A stretch of DNA of 26,988 nt from Mesotaenium endlicherianum (lineage: Eukaryota; Streptophyta; Zygnematophyceae; Zygnematales; Mesotaeniaceae), in NCBI GenBank assembly GCA_009602735.1, contig WELA01008529.1:93313-120300 (forward strand), written 5' to 3'. Below are positions 10,381 through 20,501 of the stretch, piece after piece. Position 1 is the stretch's first letter; each line of letters opens with the position of its first letter. The translations under genes and the position numbers were made by a program. The notes beneath the pieces are model-generated. The model searched no databases. It had not been told where the DNA came from and worked only from the letters and a program-made list of their open reading frames with translations.

Positions 10381-12459
10381 ATGGCCCTTTTTGCAGTCTC
10401 TGTCTCTTCAGATCCCACTTCCTACAAAGATGCCATGAGCAGATCAGATGCTTCTAAATGGGAACAGGCCATGCACTCAGAACTTGAGTCCATAGCAGTC
10501 AATCACACTTATGATCTGGTGCCTCGTCCTCCTGGTGTGAACTGCATACCCACCATGTGGATCTTTGTTACTAAACAGACTCTGGATGGTGACATTGCTA
10601 AGTATAAAGCTCGCCTGGTGGCTCTTGGCAACAGGCAGAAAGCAGGCATTGATTATGAAGAGACCTTTAGCCCTGTGGTCAAATATGACTCCCTCAGGCT
10701 ATTCTTGGCTATATGTACAAGCCTGGGTCTTACTGTTCATCAAATGGATGTTCAAATTGCTTTTCTCAATGGGACAATTACAGAAGAGGTGTACCTTCTT
10801 CAGCCTCCGGGCTTCACAGATCCTTATACTCCAGACCATGTCTGCCGCCTCAACAAGGCCTTGTATGGCCTCAAGCAAGCTCCCAGGGCTTGGCACATCA
10901 AAATCAATCAGACATTACTGGATCTGGGTCTCCTCAAGAGCAAGGCTGACCCTTGCCTCTACACCCTTCCCAATGCTCCTTATCATCTATTTGTCGCACT
11001 CTATGTTGATGATCTCATCATAGCATCCGAGAATCTCTCTGCTCTCTCAGAATTCAAGCAACATCTTTCTGCTACATTTAAGATGACAGATTTAGGACCC
11101 ATTAAGCAGTGTTTGGGTATCCACATTCAGCAGGACCTTTCTGCAGGCACCATATCTCTCTCCCAGTCTCACTACATTAAAGACATTCTCCAGAGATTTG
11201 GATTTCAAGATTTTAAGCCTCTTACTACACCTATGGAGCTTACCTGTCGTCTCACATCCAAGGATACTCCGTCTACAATGGCAGAGAAGCAATTTATGGC
11301 CAATATTCCATACAGCCAAGCCGTAGGCAGTCTCATGTTTGCAGCTACCTGCACACGGCCAGACATTGCTCAAGCTGTCAGTAAGGTTGCTGCCTATATG
11401 CACAGACCTAGCAGACAGGCATGGCAAGCAGTGGTCTACATATTTCGATATCTTCTTGGCAATGACTATCAATTGGTTTACAGTGCCTCATCTGCAGACC
11501 TGGCAGTTTATGCCTACACTGACTCTGATCATGCTGCTGATCATGAGCTGAGGAGATCTACTGGAGGCTATGTTTTTATCCTAGCAGGAGGAGCTATCTC
11601 CTGGAAGTCAAAGAAACTTACCAAAGTTGTTGACTCTTCCACTGCTGCTGAATATCTTGCCCTGCACAAGGCCACCACTCATGCTCTCCATATCAGACAA
11701 CTTATGTCTGACTTTGGCTATCCTCCAGAAGACCCCACAGCTATCCTTACAGATTCAAATGGAGCAGTTGCTATTTGCAAGAGGGATCAAATTGAGCAAG
11801 ATAGCAAGACTGTCGAGACTGCTGAGCACATCATCCGACAGGAATATTCGCTGCTGCAAATTTGCCCATTAAAAATCTCCACCAAGGAGAATGTTGCTGA
11901 TGCTCTTACAAAGCCCCTCCCAGGGCCCAAGCATCATTTTTGTTGTCAGCATATGCAGCTAGTCTTATCTGGGACCCCGTTCATTGCTCAGAATTCTTTT
12001 CCTACTATTATTGCTTCCCCTCAACCCACTCCTCTGGCTAACAAGAAGCATCCAAGGGACGATCTTGAGATAGATGCTTCTCTGGCTCCCCCTCCTAAGG
12101 CACTCATTACTCTTGGCCCATGCCTCCCCTCCAATACTGTGCCTAGCTCCCAGTCAGCTTCTTTTAAGCTCAGCTCTTGCTCTGAATTTCCCCCTCTCCT
12201 CCCTCAGTCTACAGCACAGCGCCAGCTCTCAGCCCAGCCCTTTTATCCCCCTGGCTTTGGCCCATATACTTCTCACTCTTCCATGGCTGCCAGGCATAGA
12301 TGGGTCCTTGCAGTGCAACATCAGGCAGCCCTTCCTCCTGTGCCCCCTTTGGCCCCTGCTCATATTATCAGCATTCTTCAGGAGGATGCCCGGACGGCCC
12401 AGGCTCTAGAGCAGTCTAAACTGGCAGAAAAGACTCTAGACTTTGAGAGTATTTTGTAA
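10369..12459 (+). CDS. Copia reverse transcriptase and RNase H with a long C-terminal extension
   Basis: This 696-codon open frame is the 3' part of Pol. Reverse transcriptase motifs include WEQAMHSELESI, the ARLVALGNRQ region, QMDVQIAFLNG, LYGLKQAPRAW and the catalytic YVDDL (residues 212-216). RNase H follows, with Asp385 in YTDSDHA, the Glu of STAAEYLAL and the Asp of LTDSNGA, ending near TKENVADALTKPL. Copia Pol usually ends shortly after this point. Here about 160 more residues follow (from about 533), with a basic patch KKHPRDDLEID, a Pro/Ser-rich stretch and a helical end. The first Met is probably not a true start, because in an intact element this part is made as one polyprotein. Confidence 0.93.
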   Translation: MPIIMALFAVSVSSDPTSYKDAMSRSDASKWEQAMHSELESIAVNHTYDLVPRPPGVNCIPTMWIFVTKQTLDGDIAKYKARLVALGNRQKAGIDYEETFSPVVKYDSLRLFLAICTSLGLTVHQMDVQIAFLNGTITEEVYLLQPPGFTDPYTPDHVCRLNKALYGLKQAPRAWHIKINQTLLDLGLLKSKADPCLYTLPNAPYHLFVALYVDDLIIASENLSALSEFKQHLSATFKMTDLGPIKQCLGIHIQQDLSAGTISLSQSHYIKDILQRFGFQDFKPLTTPMELTCRLTSKDTPSTMAEKQFMANIPYSQAVGSLMFAATCTRPDIAQAVSKVAAYMHRPSRQAWQAVVYIFRYLLGNDYQLVYSASSADLAVYAYTDSDHAADHELRRSTGGYVFILAGGAISWKSKKLTKVVDSSTAAEYLALHKATTHALHIRQLMSDFGYPPEDPTAILTDSNGAVAICKRDQIEQDSKTVETAEHIIRQEYSLLQICPLKISTKENVADALTKPLPGPKHHFCCQHMQLVLSGTPFIAQNSFPTIIASPQPTPLANKKHPRDDLEIDASLAPPPKALITLGPCLPSNTVPSSQSASFKLSSCSEFPPLLPQSTAQRQLSAQPFYPPGFGPYTSHSSMAARHRWVLAVQHQAALPPVPPLAPAHIISILQEDARTAQALEQSKLAEKTLDFESIL

Positions 12460-12557
12460 TCTCCATGACATTACCATGCAGTGATGTTTCTTATTTCCTT
12501 CTGCAGCACACATCTTGCCCTCTCAAGAGCCCCCAGTCCTGCTATTCCCCTCTCCTG

Positions 12558-12929
12558 CTATACGCCTATCCAAAAAAAGACTCTATAAGCTTTCATTTCT
12601 ATGTCTCCAAATGCTCTCAGGAGAACTCCATCCCTGGCCCTCTGCACCCTCTCTTCTGGCCACACAGACCTTAACTCGGATTGCAGTTCACACAGTTTCG
12701 TAATTTTTTTCCCAAAATAGGGCCTCATCGTCGACTGCACTACTGCCTCTACAGATTCTTCTCCCACTTCTGTAGGCATTCCCTCTAGGATGTTCTTTAT
12801 GGCCGCTTTCATCTCCTCTATCTTCTTTAGCAATTCCAATTTCTTCTCCATATTTCTGCTATACTGCCCTAGATACTCCTCAATATCTTCTACAGTCCAC
12901 TCCATGGCTGTATTCATTAGGTGTTGCAC
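12558..12929 (-). CDS. Antisense coiled-coil ORF between copia pol and 3' LTR
   Basis: A 123-residue frame runs opposite to the element in the 918-base space between Pol and the 3' LTR. It is rich in Glu, Lys and Leu with heptad-like spacing (VEDIEEYLGQYSRNMEKKLE, then KKIEEMKAAIKN) and a second helical part (KLCELQSELRSVWPEERVQR). The composition is protein-like, unlike random antisense frames. A further minus-strand frame at 13298-13014 could be an upstream exon, but no join is proved. I recognise no family. Antisense or extra genes at this position are known in some plant LTR elements. The function is unknown. Confidence 0.45.
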   Translation of the reverse strand: MQHLMNTAMEWTVEDIEEYLGQYSRNMEKKLELLKKIEEMKAAIKNILEGMPTEVGEESVEAVVQSTMRPYFGKKITKLCELQSELRSVWPEERVQRARDGVLLRAFGDIEMKAYRVFFWIGV

Positions 12930-13365
12930 AGTTTCTTTAGCAGCTATGACCCTCTAGTGGCGCTCAGCCCTACTTTCCTTCTAGCAACTCTGTCTCTGCA
13001 CACCTTTTCTCTTTCACCAATGATTAAGTGCTTGCTCATCTTTTCTCTCATGGAGCCATGCACTCGTTGGCATCATGTGCTTGCCCAAGTTGGCGAAAGT
13101 TTCAGCAATTTTTGATTGGCCAAGGCTAATCTCCTCCAATCTGTACATAGGTGCCCTTGTGCTCCTCACAGCCTGGCATCTACAGGCACACCACTTCAGC
13201 ACTTCATTTGTGCTATTGGTCCACATTGCGCTTGCGCTCTGATGTGGCTCACCCAGTGGTCCTTCTTTCTTGATTGGGCCCTCATCCACTGCTTCCACAG
13301 TTCGGCGCCTCCGCTATCTCCGGTCATCGGTCTATTTGGCCTGCTGGCTTTTCCAAGACCATCTG
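12930..13365. other. Copia 3' untranslated region
   Basis: This is DNA between the antisense ORF and the polypurine tract. The only candidate is a 94-codon minus-strand frame at 13298-13014 (with segments such as RLEEISLGQSKIAETFANL), possibly linked to the antisense ORF. No plus-strand gene is convincing. Confidence 0.4.
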
Positions 13366-13377
13366 TCCAGGGGGGCA
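13366..13377 (+). promoter_or_regulatory. Polypurine tract before the 3' LTR
   Basis: The sequence AGGGGGGCA directly abuts the TG of the 3' LTR. The tract is short and interrupted by a C, but its position is right for plus-strand DNA priming. Confidence 0.6.
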
Positions 13378-13890
13378 TGTTGACTGACCCCTCTAGTCAG
13401 ATCTGTTGACCTTTAGCGTTGACCTCACACGTGTTGCTAGCACTTAGTCAAGCCTATGTGTCATTTCATACTTAGTTGACTTAGACATTTGTAGACCCAA
13501 GTCTATATGTCGGTGACTTAGCTATTTGTGTTCACACTTACTTAATAGCTGTTCACTTCTCGACACAGTCAACCTTTGACTCACATAGTGACAGACTCTA
13601 GCATTGACTAGATCAATCTCATTCATTGATAGAGTTGATCAACGACCTACAGCAAATGCTTCAGCACATTGACACAGCAAATAGCTTCACTATTTAACAA
13701 AGTTAGATAGAAAGCATGGTCATTCTTCAAAGCTATAAGAAAATGAACAGATCTTCAAAGGAAAAGAGTTCAATTCTCAAAGAGTCTTCCATTATAAACT
13801 CTAACTCACTTCAAAGATCCTCATGTAGAATTTATCTTTCTACTTAAACTAATTCTGCAAGCTTCTAGCTATGGCAGAGATTAGTCAACA
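13378..13890 (+). repeat. 3' LTR of copia element
   Basis: This 513-base copy is nearly identical to 7302-7813, and TACTT follows it. It also carries the gag start ATG at 13871-13873. From there the frame runs out of the LTR and stops at once in the flank (TAG two codons after the LTR end). Confidence 0.97.
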
Positions 13891-13895
13891 TACTT

Positions 13896-14292
13896 AGTCT
13901 CGAAAAGAGTTGAACTCAAGCAATTAGCTCAACGTACACAGCCTTCAGGTCACCGAATCAATAGATGCACGCCCATCCTCACTTGAGCAAAGCTCAGGTC
14001 AATTGCAATGACATCATGAATTAGATGAAACAAGACGCTGCAACTGCAGCATGTCCCTCTGATATAGTCTATGCCATTGAGCCCCCCGCATTCTCCCTAC
14101 ACCTGTTGCATGCTTTCATATCCCTCCTCATATTGCCCTTACCCCATCACTGCATGGTAACGCCACTTCATAAGCGTGATTCGGATACTTCAAAGCCTAA
14201 CTTAATAGAAGTCAAGCTCAAGAAGTGAATACCACGAAGATTGAGAGAGGGCGTGTAAGGGGCAGGGCAAGGGGAAGGGGAGGGGGAGTGGG
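13896..14292. other. Intergenic, no gene seen
   Basis: No coding or RNA signal was recognised. The last ~50 bases become G-rich (AGGGGGAGTGGG) before the assembly gap. Confidence 0.5.
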
Positions 14293-14488
14293 NNNNNNNN
14301 NNNNNNNNNNNNNNNNNNNNNNNNNNNNNNNNNNNNNNNNNNNNNNNNNNNNNNNNNNNNNNNNNNNNNNNNNNNNNNNNNNNNNNNNNNNNNNNNNNNN
14401 NNNNNNNNNNNNNNNNNNNNNNNNNNNNNNNNNNNNNNNNNNNNNNNNNNNNNNNNNNNNNNNNNNNNNNNNNNNNNNNNNNNNNNNN
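14293..14488. other. Assembly gap, 196 N
   Basis: The gap lies between GGGAAGGGGAGGGGGAGTGGG-like and GGGGGGTAGGGGAG sequence, so it is probably an unresolved G-rich low-complexity tract. Apparent frames running through it are meaningless. Confidence 0.98.
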
Positions 14489-15452
14489 GGGGGGGTAGGG
14501 GAGAACCAAAGGAGGCGTTCCCTATTGCAGGCAGAGCATATATAGCAAGAGCTCCTTTTCCTCATTCAGATCTGTATCTCATCCATGACTTGTCAAAGTT
14601 TTCGGCTCGGTTCCGTACCACCTGCTGCAGACATGGTTCCACACATAGCCTACATGCATCGGCGGCGCGCTTGGCATCGCAGAGCGACAGGGACTCCCAC
14701 CCCTGCCACAACAATCAACACTCAACAGCCAGCCGCTTCGCAAGCTGATAGAGAAGCAAGCGGCGAGCGCGCACACTCAATTGCGGGAGAGGGGAGCGTT
14801 GGGGCCCAGTAGCCAAGCAAATCCACAAGGTGATAGAAAGGCAAGCAAAAAAGCAAGAAAGTAAGTGTGCTGGAGGACAAGTGAGAGGGGAGCCCCCGAG
14901 ACCTTCCAAGTTCCTAATTGCCTGCAGCATTGATCGAGGTATATCAGCTAGTTGTGTTTGCACAGGTAAAGCCCCGCTGCAAGCCGCAAGCTGCAAGCCG
15001 CAAGCTGCAAGCCGCAAGCTGCAAGCCGCAAGCTGCAAGCCGCAAGTCGCAAGCGGCAGGCCAAATATCTGCAGTACTCGCCTGCTGGCAGGTTCCCCAC
15101 GCAGCGCGCAGTCAAGCCAACGACGCGCATGGCTACTTTGTTTGCACACGCCCCATGCATGAGCCATCCTCGCTGAAGGAGCGAGCAAGAGCCCGGCAGC
15201 CACGACTTGTGTCAAGCTTTGACACGAAAGGAGCCAGCCAGCTGGCAGCAGCAGGAACGTCCTCCTCTGCTTCAGCCCCCGAACTGCGCTCTCCAGACCT
15301 GAGCTAAAGCAGTGATCCAACTGCCAAGTGGCAGCAGCAGGGCCCACTCAGCTACCGAGCTGCATACGCTCCTCAGACCTCACTGAAGCTTACGAGGTTG
15401 CTGCCAGGTGGCAGCAGCTGGACATCCCACCTCGGCTCGAGAGGTGTGCTCC
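14489..15452. other. Region downstream of TPR-J gene A, no gene recognised
   Basis: It holds a 14-base minisatellite (14976-15056) and palindromic words such as CTGCCAGGTGGCAG near 15400. Open frames across the repeat read as LQAASCKPQ-type repeats and are not protein-like. The 3' untranslated region of the minus-strand gene A should lie in its right part. Confidence 0.5.
14976..15056. repeat. 14-base minisatellite
   Basis: The unit GCTGCAAGCCGCAA is repeated about five and a half times with few changes (last copies CGCAAGTCGCAAGC). It can be read as two diverged 7-base halves, GCAAGCY. Confidence 0.9.
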
Positions 15453-17517
15453 TCACTCCCTCTTGAAGTACCCGTACTTCTCGGTCAGCCCCTTGGTGAT
15501 CTCCTCGCACAGCGCGTGCCACTTGGCGCCATAAGCGCACACACTGTTCTTATCTGGATGGTAGTGCCGAATGGCCTCCAGCAGCGCATGCCTCGTCCTG
15601 CCGCGTCCGATCTCGCCCATCCTGTGGCCCGCGTTCTTCGGCGGATGCTGCTTGTAGACATGCTCCAGGAAGCGCTCGGCGCACCCACCCGCCTTCCCCC
15701 GCAGCTCGTACAAGACGCCTCTCAGCTCCTCCAGAGCTCGCGCCCGCTCCTCCAGCGCGAGCGCTCGTGCCTCCTCCGCGTCCTCGGCCTTCTTTCGCGC
15801 CGAGTGCGCGCGCAGAGCGTCGGCGCACTCCTGGTACCATGCTTCCCGCATCATGCCGGCTCGCAATTCCTTGTGTGTCACGTTCTGGCAGATCTGCATA
15901 CTCACAAGCGTGCGAGGGGGCAAGCGCAAGAGTGAGGACGCGCCCCTGCATTTGGGGGGGGTGGGGGGAGGAGGGGGGAAGGTTATTAACATTGTTCCTT
16001 CAAGGGTCTTCTGCTGCACACAAACTAGCGAGGACCGTCGCATGGGGGGGATTATGAGTGAGAGAGCTATCGGTCACTCAGAACGGAATTGGTGGGAGCT
16101 GAATTTGAGATGTGACTTGTTGTTTGTAGTGGTCGGCCTCTTGTGCAAACCAAGTGTGTGCACATATGCAGGCATGGGTATGCGCAAGCTCACGCCTGTA
16201 GCATGGCAAATTAGCGCCGTGCACGAAGGTCCACTGCGGAGAAGCTGACTGCCTGCTTGACCCAGTCGAGAAGCTTCTGGATCCTAACTTGGCGTCAGTT
16301 TCTAGCTGATTGATTTGCCCACATGCACATCTGCGTGTCTGCAGGCTCAGGTAGTTCGGCCATTTGTCAGCGCCCAACATAGTTAGCAGGACAATGTATA
16401 AGCGGAGCAGCGCAAACGGCACAACCTGTGAGCAAGAACGATGAGCACGTGCTGTGACCGGTCTTGCGCTCTGACGCACCTGCAGGGCGAGGTAGTAGAA
16501 CTCGTGCGCCACGTCATCCTGCCGGAGTACCTTCGCGTAGACTCGTGCCACGTCAGCGAGAGCCAGCCCCTTGGACTCATGACAGGTGTCCTGCTCCTCG
16601 GGGATGGCGGCAGCAGACTCTTTCAACTTGTCAATGGCAAGCCGCACGGCATCCATGTTGACCACCCTGCCGCCGCGCACCCCTCTCTTGAGCAGGTGCA
16701 TCCCCTCTGCCCTTGCCCAGCGGGACTGGCAGATGTCCAAGTACAGATGTACCTGATGGCTCAGATCATCGATCTTCCTGGAGAGGCTCTGCTCTCCCGC
16801 CTTGCTGACGAACTGCCGTGCCCTTGCGAGAAGTGTGCGGCTGTCCTCCAGGTGGCGCATTAGGGAGAGGATGTCTGACATGGCATCACCACAGAAGGTG
16901 TGCAGATCAAGGGCCTGCCTGACCATGAGGAGGGGAGCACACTTGTGGAAGGTGAGGCTTGCCAGCTGAAGATTGGCTTGCGCTGCAGCTGCAGCCACGT
17001 CCCTGCTTGACCTTGACAGGGGCAGCATTGACTCCGTCAAGCCACAGAGCGTGCGGAGGCACTGGTCAACCTGTTTACCACTCTCAAGCCTCATGATTGA
17101 GCACCTACTTTCGTTGAGGTGATCAGCCAGCCTCTTCAGCAGGCTGCATATCCACTTTGTGGGCTTCGCCCTGTCCCCCAGTTTGAACGCTTCTACACCC
17201 GCGGAGAAGCTTCGAGTGAGGTGCGATGTGAACAGGTCTTCATCCTGCTCTAAGAATTGGCCTGACCTCAAAGACCTCTGCAGTAGAATCTCGCTGAGCT
17301 TTGCAAAGACCATGGCCAGGTTCTTCTGGCAGGAAGCCTTTTCGCAAAAGCTGCCTTCACACTTTGCCAAGGCTTCCTCGTACAGTGAAGCAGCTTTCTG
17401 AAGCTTGCACTCGCAAGCAGCTGGTGACAGTGAATCCTGAAGACCTAGTTCGAAGTATACATTCCCCCTCTGTCTCAGCATCTTTGGAAAGACCCCACAG
17501 TAGTTTCTTGAAGGCAT
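15453..17517 (-). CDS. TPR-like protein with C-terminal J-domain, paralogue A
   Basis: Exon 1 is 17517-16480 (donor CAG|GTGCGT) and exon 2 is 15884-15453 (acceptor TGCCAG, stop TGA). Both are in phase 0, giving 489 residues, or 477 from the second Met at 17481, where similarity to the neighbouring paralogue begins. The N-terminus MLRQRGNVYFELGL ... ASCQKNLAMVFAKLSE resembles a TPR-type helical repeat. The middle is helical with no named domain. The C-terminus has a charged helix (RKKAEDAEEARALALEERAR), HPPKNAGHRMGEIGRGRTR, and a J-domain signature HYHPDKN (HPD at about 455-457) followed by a third helix (AKWHALCEEITKGL). J-domains stimulate Hsp70 ATPase, so a co-chaperone role is likely but inferred. 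The exact Met is uncertain: ATG at 17481 directly follows AG in both paralogues, so an upstream exon is possible. The gene lies head-to-head with paralogue B. Confidence 0.82.
15954..15982 (+). repeat. G-tract in intron of TPR-J gene A
   Basis: There are four runs of G (8, 6, 2 and 6 bases) on the plus strand within the 595-base intron 16479-15885. The sequence has G-quadruplex potential; on the transcript strand it is C-rich. Confidence 0.6.
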
Positions 17518-18801
17518 GGCTTCAGATTGTGTCCCAGAGACTTGTACTAATGACTGACAAGCTCGTCAGATTGGCCAATAGCAGTGGAGCAGACCGGAAA
17601 ATCAAACTGGCTGTAATAAGTGGTGCAAATACCGTACTGAGGATGAAATTGGTGCTGCTGAGAGCTCAAACAAGTATCATGGTGAAGCTCGTCAATTCCT
17701 ACAGTTCCGTCAGTATTTCTTGCAAGCATGAGCATACTGTCGCATTCTCTAAGCTTCGACAAAGGATTCATCTCATGCACTGCCAGCCTGATTGTGCTCC
17801 TGCCTCGGGCCGGTATATTGCAAGGACTCAGAATGCATCTTCACTCACTTGCTACATCTTCAGTTGTGCTGGGAAGTACCGCACCTGTGCCAAAGACACA
17901 AGCTCAACACCTATGCGGCGAATTATCTTCTGCCATACTCGATTCGAGGCGCTTTGTTGGCCTGTGGTTCAAGGCATGCATAGGACCTCCGAACCACCTG
18001 AACTAACAATATTGCATATATGCTTGACTTGAGTCACACGCGGTGGGAAGGCCCTACTGGATCTGCCTTAGAAGTCATGTGTCGCCTATGAGAGGAGGGC
18101 ACGATTAAGTGACCATAGTATTGCTGACAAGACGAATGCAGCAGGAAGAATCAGGTGCAAACCTGGATCATGCGTCCATTTCGGCATGTCTCGGCCAGTA
18201 AAGTTGGCTATCTAGCAGATTGCTGCTATATCCAAGCACCTGCATGAAGGGATCTGAAGGCGTGACCTTCACGTCTTCACCACTCCAACTTCAAGTCTCT
18301 TACACATGTTTTCACTCCTATGCTATGTTACCTTGACTTCTAAGCCACTAGAAAGAGAATGCTAGAACAGGTTGATCCGACTGTGGTGAGTTTATGCGCT
18401 ATATCCAAGGTATAACTAAGCAAATTTGGAGGTAATAAAAGTCAAAGCACTTCCATAGAGTATCACGTCACAGATAATGTCCAAGTGCATGTCGAGCTTT
18501 TTGGCCTGACTGACCCTGATGACTTGAGACCAGGCCATCTTGATTGCATGGCATAATGCATTTTGAATGCATTGGCTTGAGCCTGACATGCAAATGAGCA
18601 TTTCTGCAAGATGTGTACCATCTTGAGCTTCGTCAGGGCTGACGATCATGTCTTTGGATTCATTCAGTCCGTGAGGTTCGCTGTCTCCACAGCAATTACG
18701 ACCAAAGACTTGTATCTTCACTTAAAAGCCCCTTTCAACGTATTTACCTGCATCCAGCAGTACAGTATAACAAATAGCGCCTTCATTGTTGGCTTCTTAA
18801 G
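17518..18801. promoter_or_regulatory. Shared upstream region of the divergent TPR-J pair
   Basis: These 1.3 kb separate the two head-to-head genes and should hold both promoters. No clear TATA box or paired motif was identified. Minus-strand frames at 17780-17547 and 18721-18416 (the latter with a helical-looking KMAWSQVIRVSQAKKLDMHL) could be upstream exons of paralogue A, but no splice joins or homologues are recognised. Confidence 0.35.
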
Positions 18802-20501
18802 ATGCTGAGGCAGAAGGGGAATAAGTACTACCTGGCCGGCCTTAATAAGAACTTATCACCTGTTCTTCGAGAAGCCAAGCTCCAATATGCAGCGTCTTTG
18901 TACCGGCAAGCAATGGCAGACTCTAAGGGTGACGCACGCGAGCAAGCTTCCTGCCAGAAGAACCTGGCCATGGTTTATGGAAGGCTCTCTGACCTTACGA
19001 TAGAAAAGGCTCTGAAACCAACGAGTCTCTTGGAGCAGGACAAAACTTCCTTCCTATACTACCTAACCCAAGGATTCTCTGCGATGACTGCTGCATTAAC
19101 GCTGGGTGCAAAAGCACACTCCGAAGACTGGATGCATGACCTGCAGAACCAGATGTCTGATAACCTCGACAAGAGCCGGGGTCTGATTATGCAGCTCAAG
19201 AGTGAGGATATTGACCAGTGTCTTGGCACGCTCTGCAGCTTGACACAGTCTCTACTGTCCCTATCACAGTTGAGTAGGGAGATGGCTGCTGCTGCAGGGC
19301 AAGCTAACCTTCAGCTGGCCAAACTCACCTTCCTGAGTTGCCTTTCCCTTCATACTGAAAGTCAAGCCTCCGAAAATTCTCACCCGCAGTCTTGGAGCAC
19401 CACCCAAGGCACCCTGGCCATGAAGAGCCGCCTGGCGGACATTTACACGCCGTTCACAAGGGCACAGCAGTTTGCCAGCAAGGCAGAAGCGAAGACCCTC
19501 TTGAAGGACCTCGACAATCTGAATTGCCAGGTGTATATGTACACGTGCATCTGCGACTCCCGTCAGGCGAGGGCAGAAGGGCAGAATTTGCTCAAGATCG
19601 GGGTGCATGACAGCGAGGTTCTGGACATGGATGCCGTGTGGCTTGCAATAGACAAGTTTAAAGGGTCCGCCATTGCCACCAGAGAGCAGGACAGAGAGTC
19701 CGAGGGGCAGGCTCTGAATGAGGTGGCAAGAGTGTATGCGAAGGTATTGCGGCTGGATGACGTGGCGCACAAGTATTACAGCCTGGCTCTGCAGGTCTGT
19801 GATGATTTTACACTTATCATTTTTTGGGCGCCTTATGACCTGCTGACTATGCAGCTTATTTTGTGCAAGGTTGCTGGTGCATACAAGTCGAATGCTATTC
19901 GCACGTAGGTGCAGAGGCATGCATTGTCCGCCTGTCTGCCAAAAAGAGATCCATTCACATTATATTTTTAAGCGCATTCAGTTTATTCTGGTCCAATTTT
20001 AGTGTGAAACGAGTGTGCTAGACATGTTTTCATCCGTGCATGTCCATTTCAAGATGTGTATCCACTCGAGCTTGCGTGTGCCTGCAGCTCGGCGAAACGG
20101 TGAAGGATATTCGGTCGAAGGTGGTGGTGGAGCCGTGGTACAAGGAGAGTGCGGACGCTGTGGCGGAGTACATAGAGCGCAAGAAGGCGGAGGACCCGGA
20201 GAAGATGCGCGCTCCCCTGCTGGAGGAGCTCAAGGAGGTCCTGGAGGAGCTGCGGGAGAAGTCGTACGAGAGCGCCGAGGGCTTTCTGAAGCACATCTAC
20301 GAGGAGCACCCGCCGAAGAATGAAGGCCACAAGATGGGCGAGATTGGGAAAGGGAAGACGAGGGGTGCGCTGCGGATGGCAATTCTGCACTACCACCCAG
20401 ACAAGAACGGCGCACGCGCGTGCGGTGCCAAGTGGCACGTGCTGTGCGAGGAGATCACGAAGAAACTGAACATCAAGTATGAGTACTACAAGGAGGTCTA
20501 A
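18802..20501 (+). CDS. TPR-like protein with C-terminal J-domain, paralogue B
   Basis: Exon 1 is 18802-19794 (donor CTGCAG|GTCTGT) and exon 2 is 20088-20501 (acceptor CCTGCAG, stop TAA). Both are in phase 0, giving 468 residues. The start MLRQKGNKYYLAGL and ASCQKNLAMVYGRLSD match paralogue A. Exon 1 ends DDVAHKYYSLALQ, as in A (DDVAHEFYYLALQ), so the intron position is conserved. Exon 2 has WYKESADAVAEYIERKKAED, HPPKNEGHKMGEIGKGKTR, the J-domain HYHPDKN (HPD at about 434-436) and the helix AKWHVLCEEITKKL. By eye the J-containing exon is roughly half identical between the two. Exon 2 has a much higher third-position GC than exon 1. An in-frame TAG lies eight codons before the ATG, so either this Met is the start or the exon begins at AG|ATG. 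A role as Hsp70 co-chaperone with TPR partner binding is inferred. Confidence 0.85.

Larger units (their letters stand above)
7302..13890 (+). mobile_element. Ty1/copia LTR retrotransposon, full length, coding frames broken
   Basis: The 6589-base element has a 5' LTR (7302-7813), primer-binding site, gag-pol in the order Gag, zinc knuckle, protease, integrase, reverse transcriptase, RNase H (the copia order), a long 3' region, a short polypurine tract and a 3' LTR (13378-13890). The 5-base target duplication TACTT is exact at 7297-7301 and 13891-13895. Both LTRs start TGTTGACT and end AGTCAACA, a perfect 8-base inverted terminal repeat. By eye the LTRs differ at six bases plus one indel over about 512 bases, about 1.2%, so the insertion is recent on an evolutionary scale. 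The reading frame is interrupted near 8151, near 9957, at two stops (10173-10175, 10200-10202) and near 10380, so this copy is probably not autonomous unless some of these are assembly errors. Confidence 0.97.

Noticed and set aside
14168..14565. Frames running through the N gap
   Set aside because: Most of their length is undetermined bases.
14976..15056. CRISPR-like regular repeat
   Set aside because: Units are contiguous 14-base repeats with no spacers, in a eukaryotic genome; it is a minisatellite.
14715..15347. A 210-codon minus-strand frame downstream of TPR-J gene A
   Set aside because: Its centre is the translated 14-base minisatellite; no domain is recognisable.
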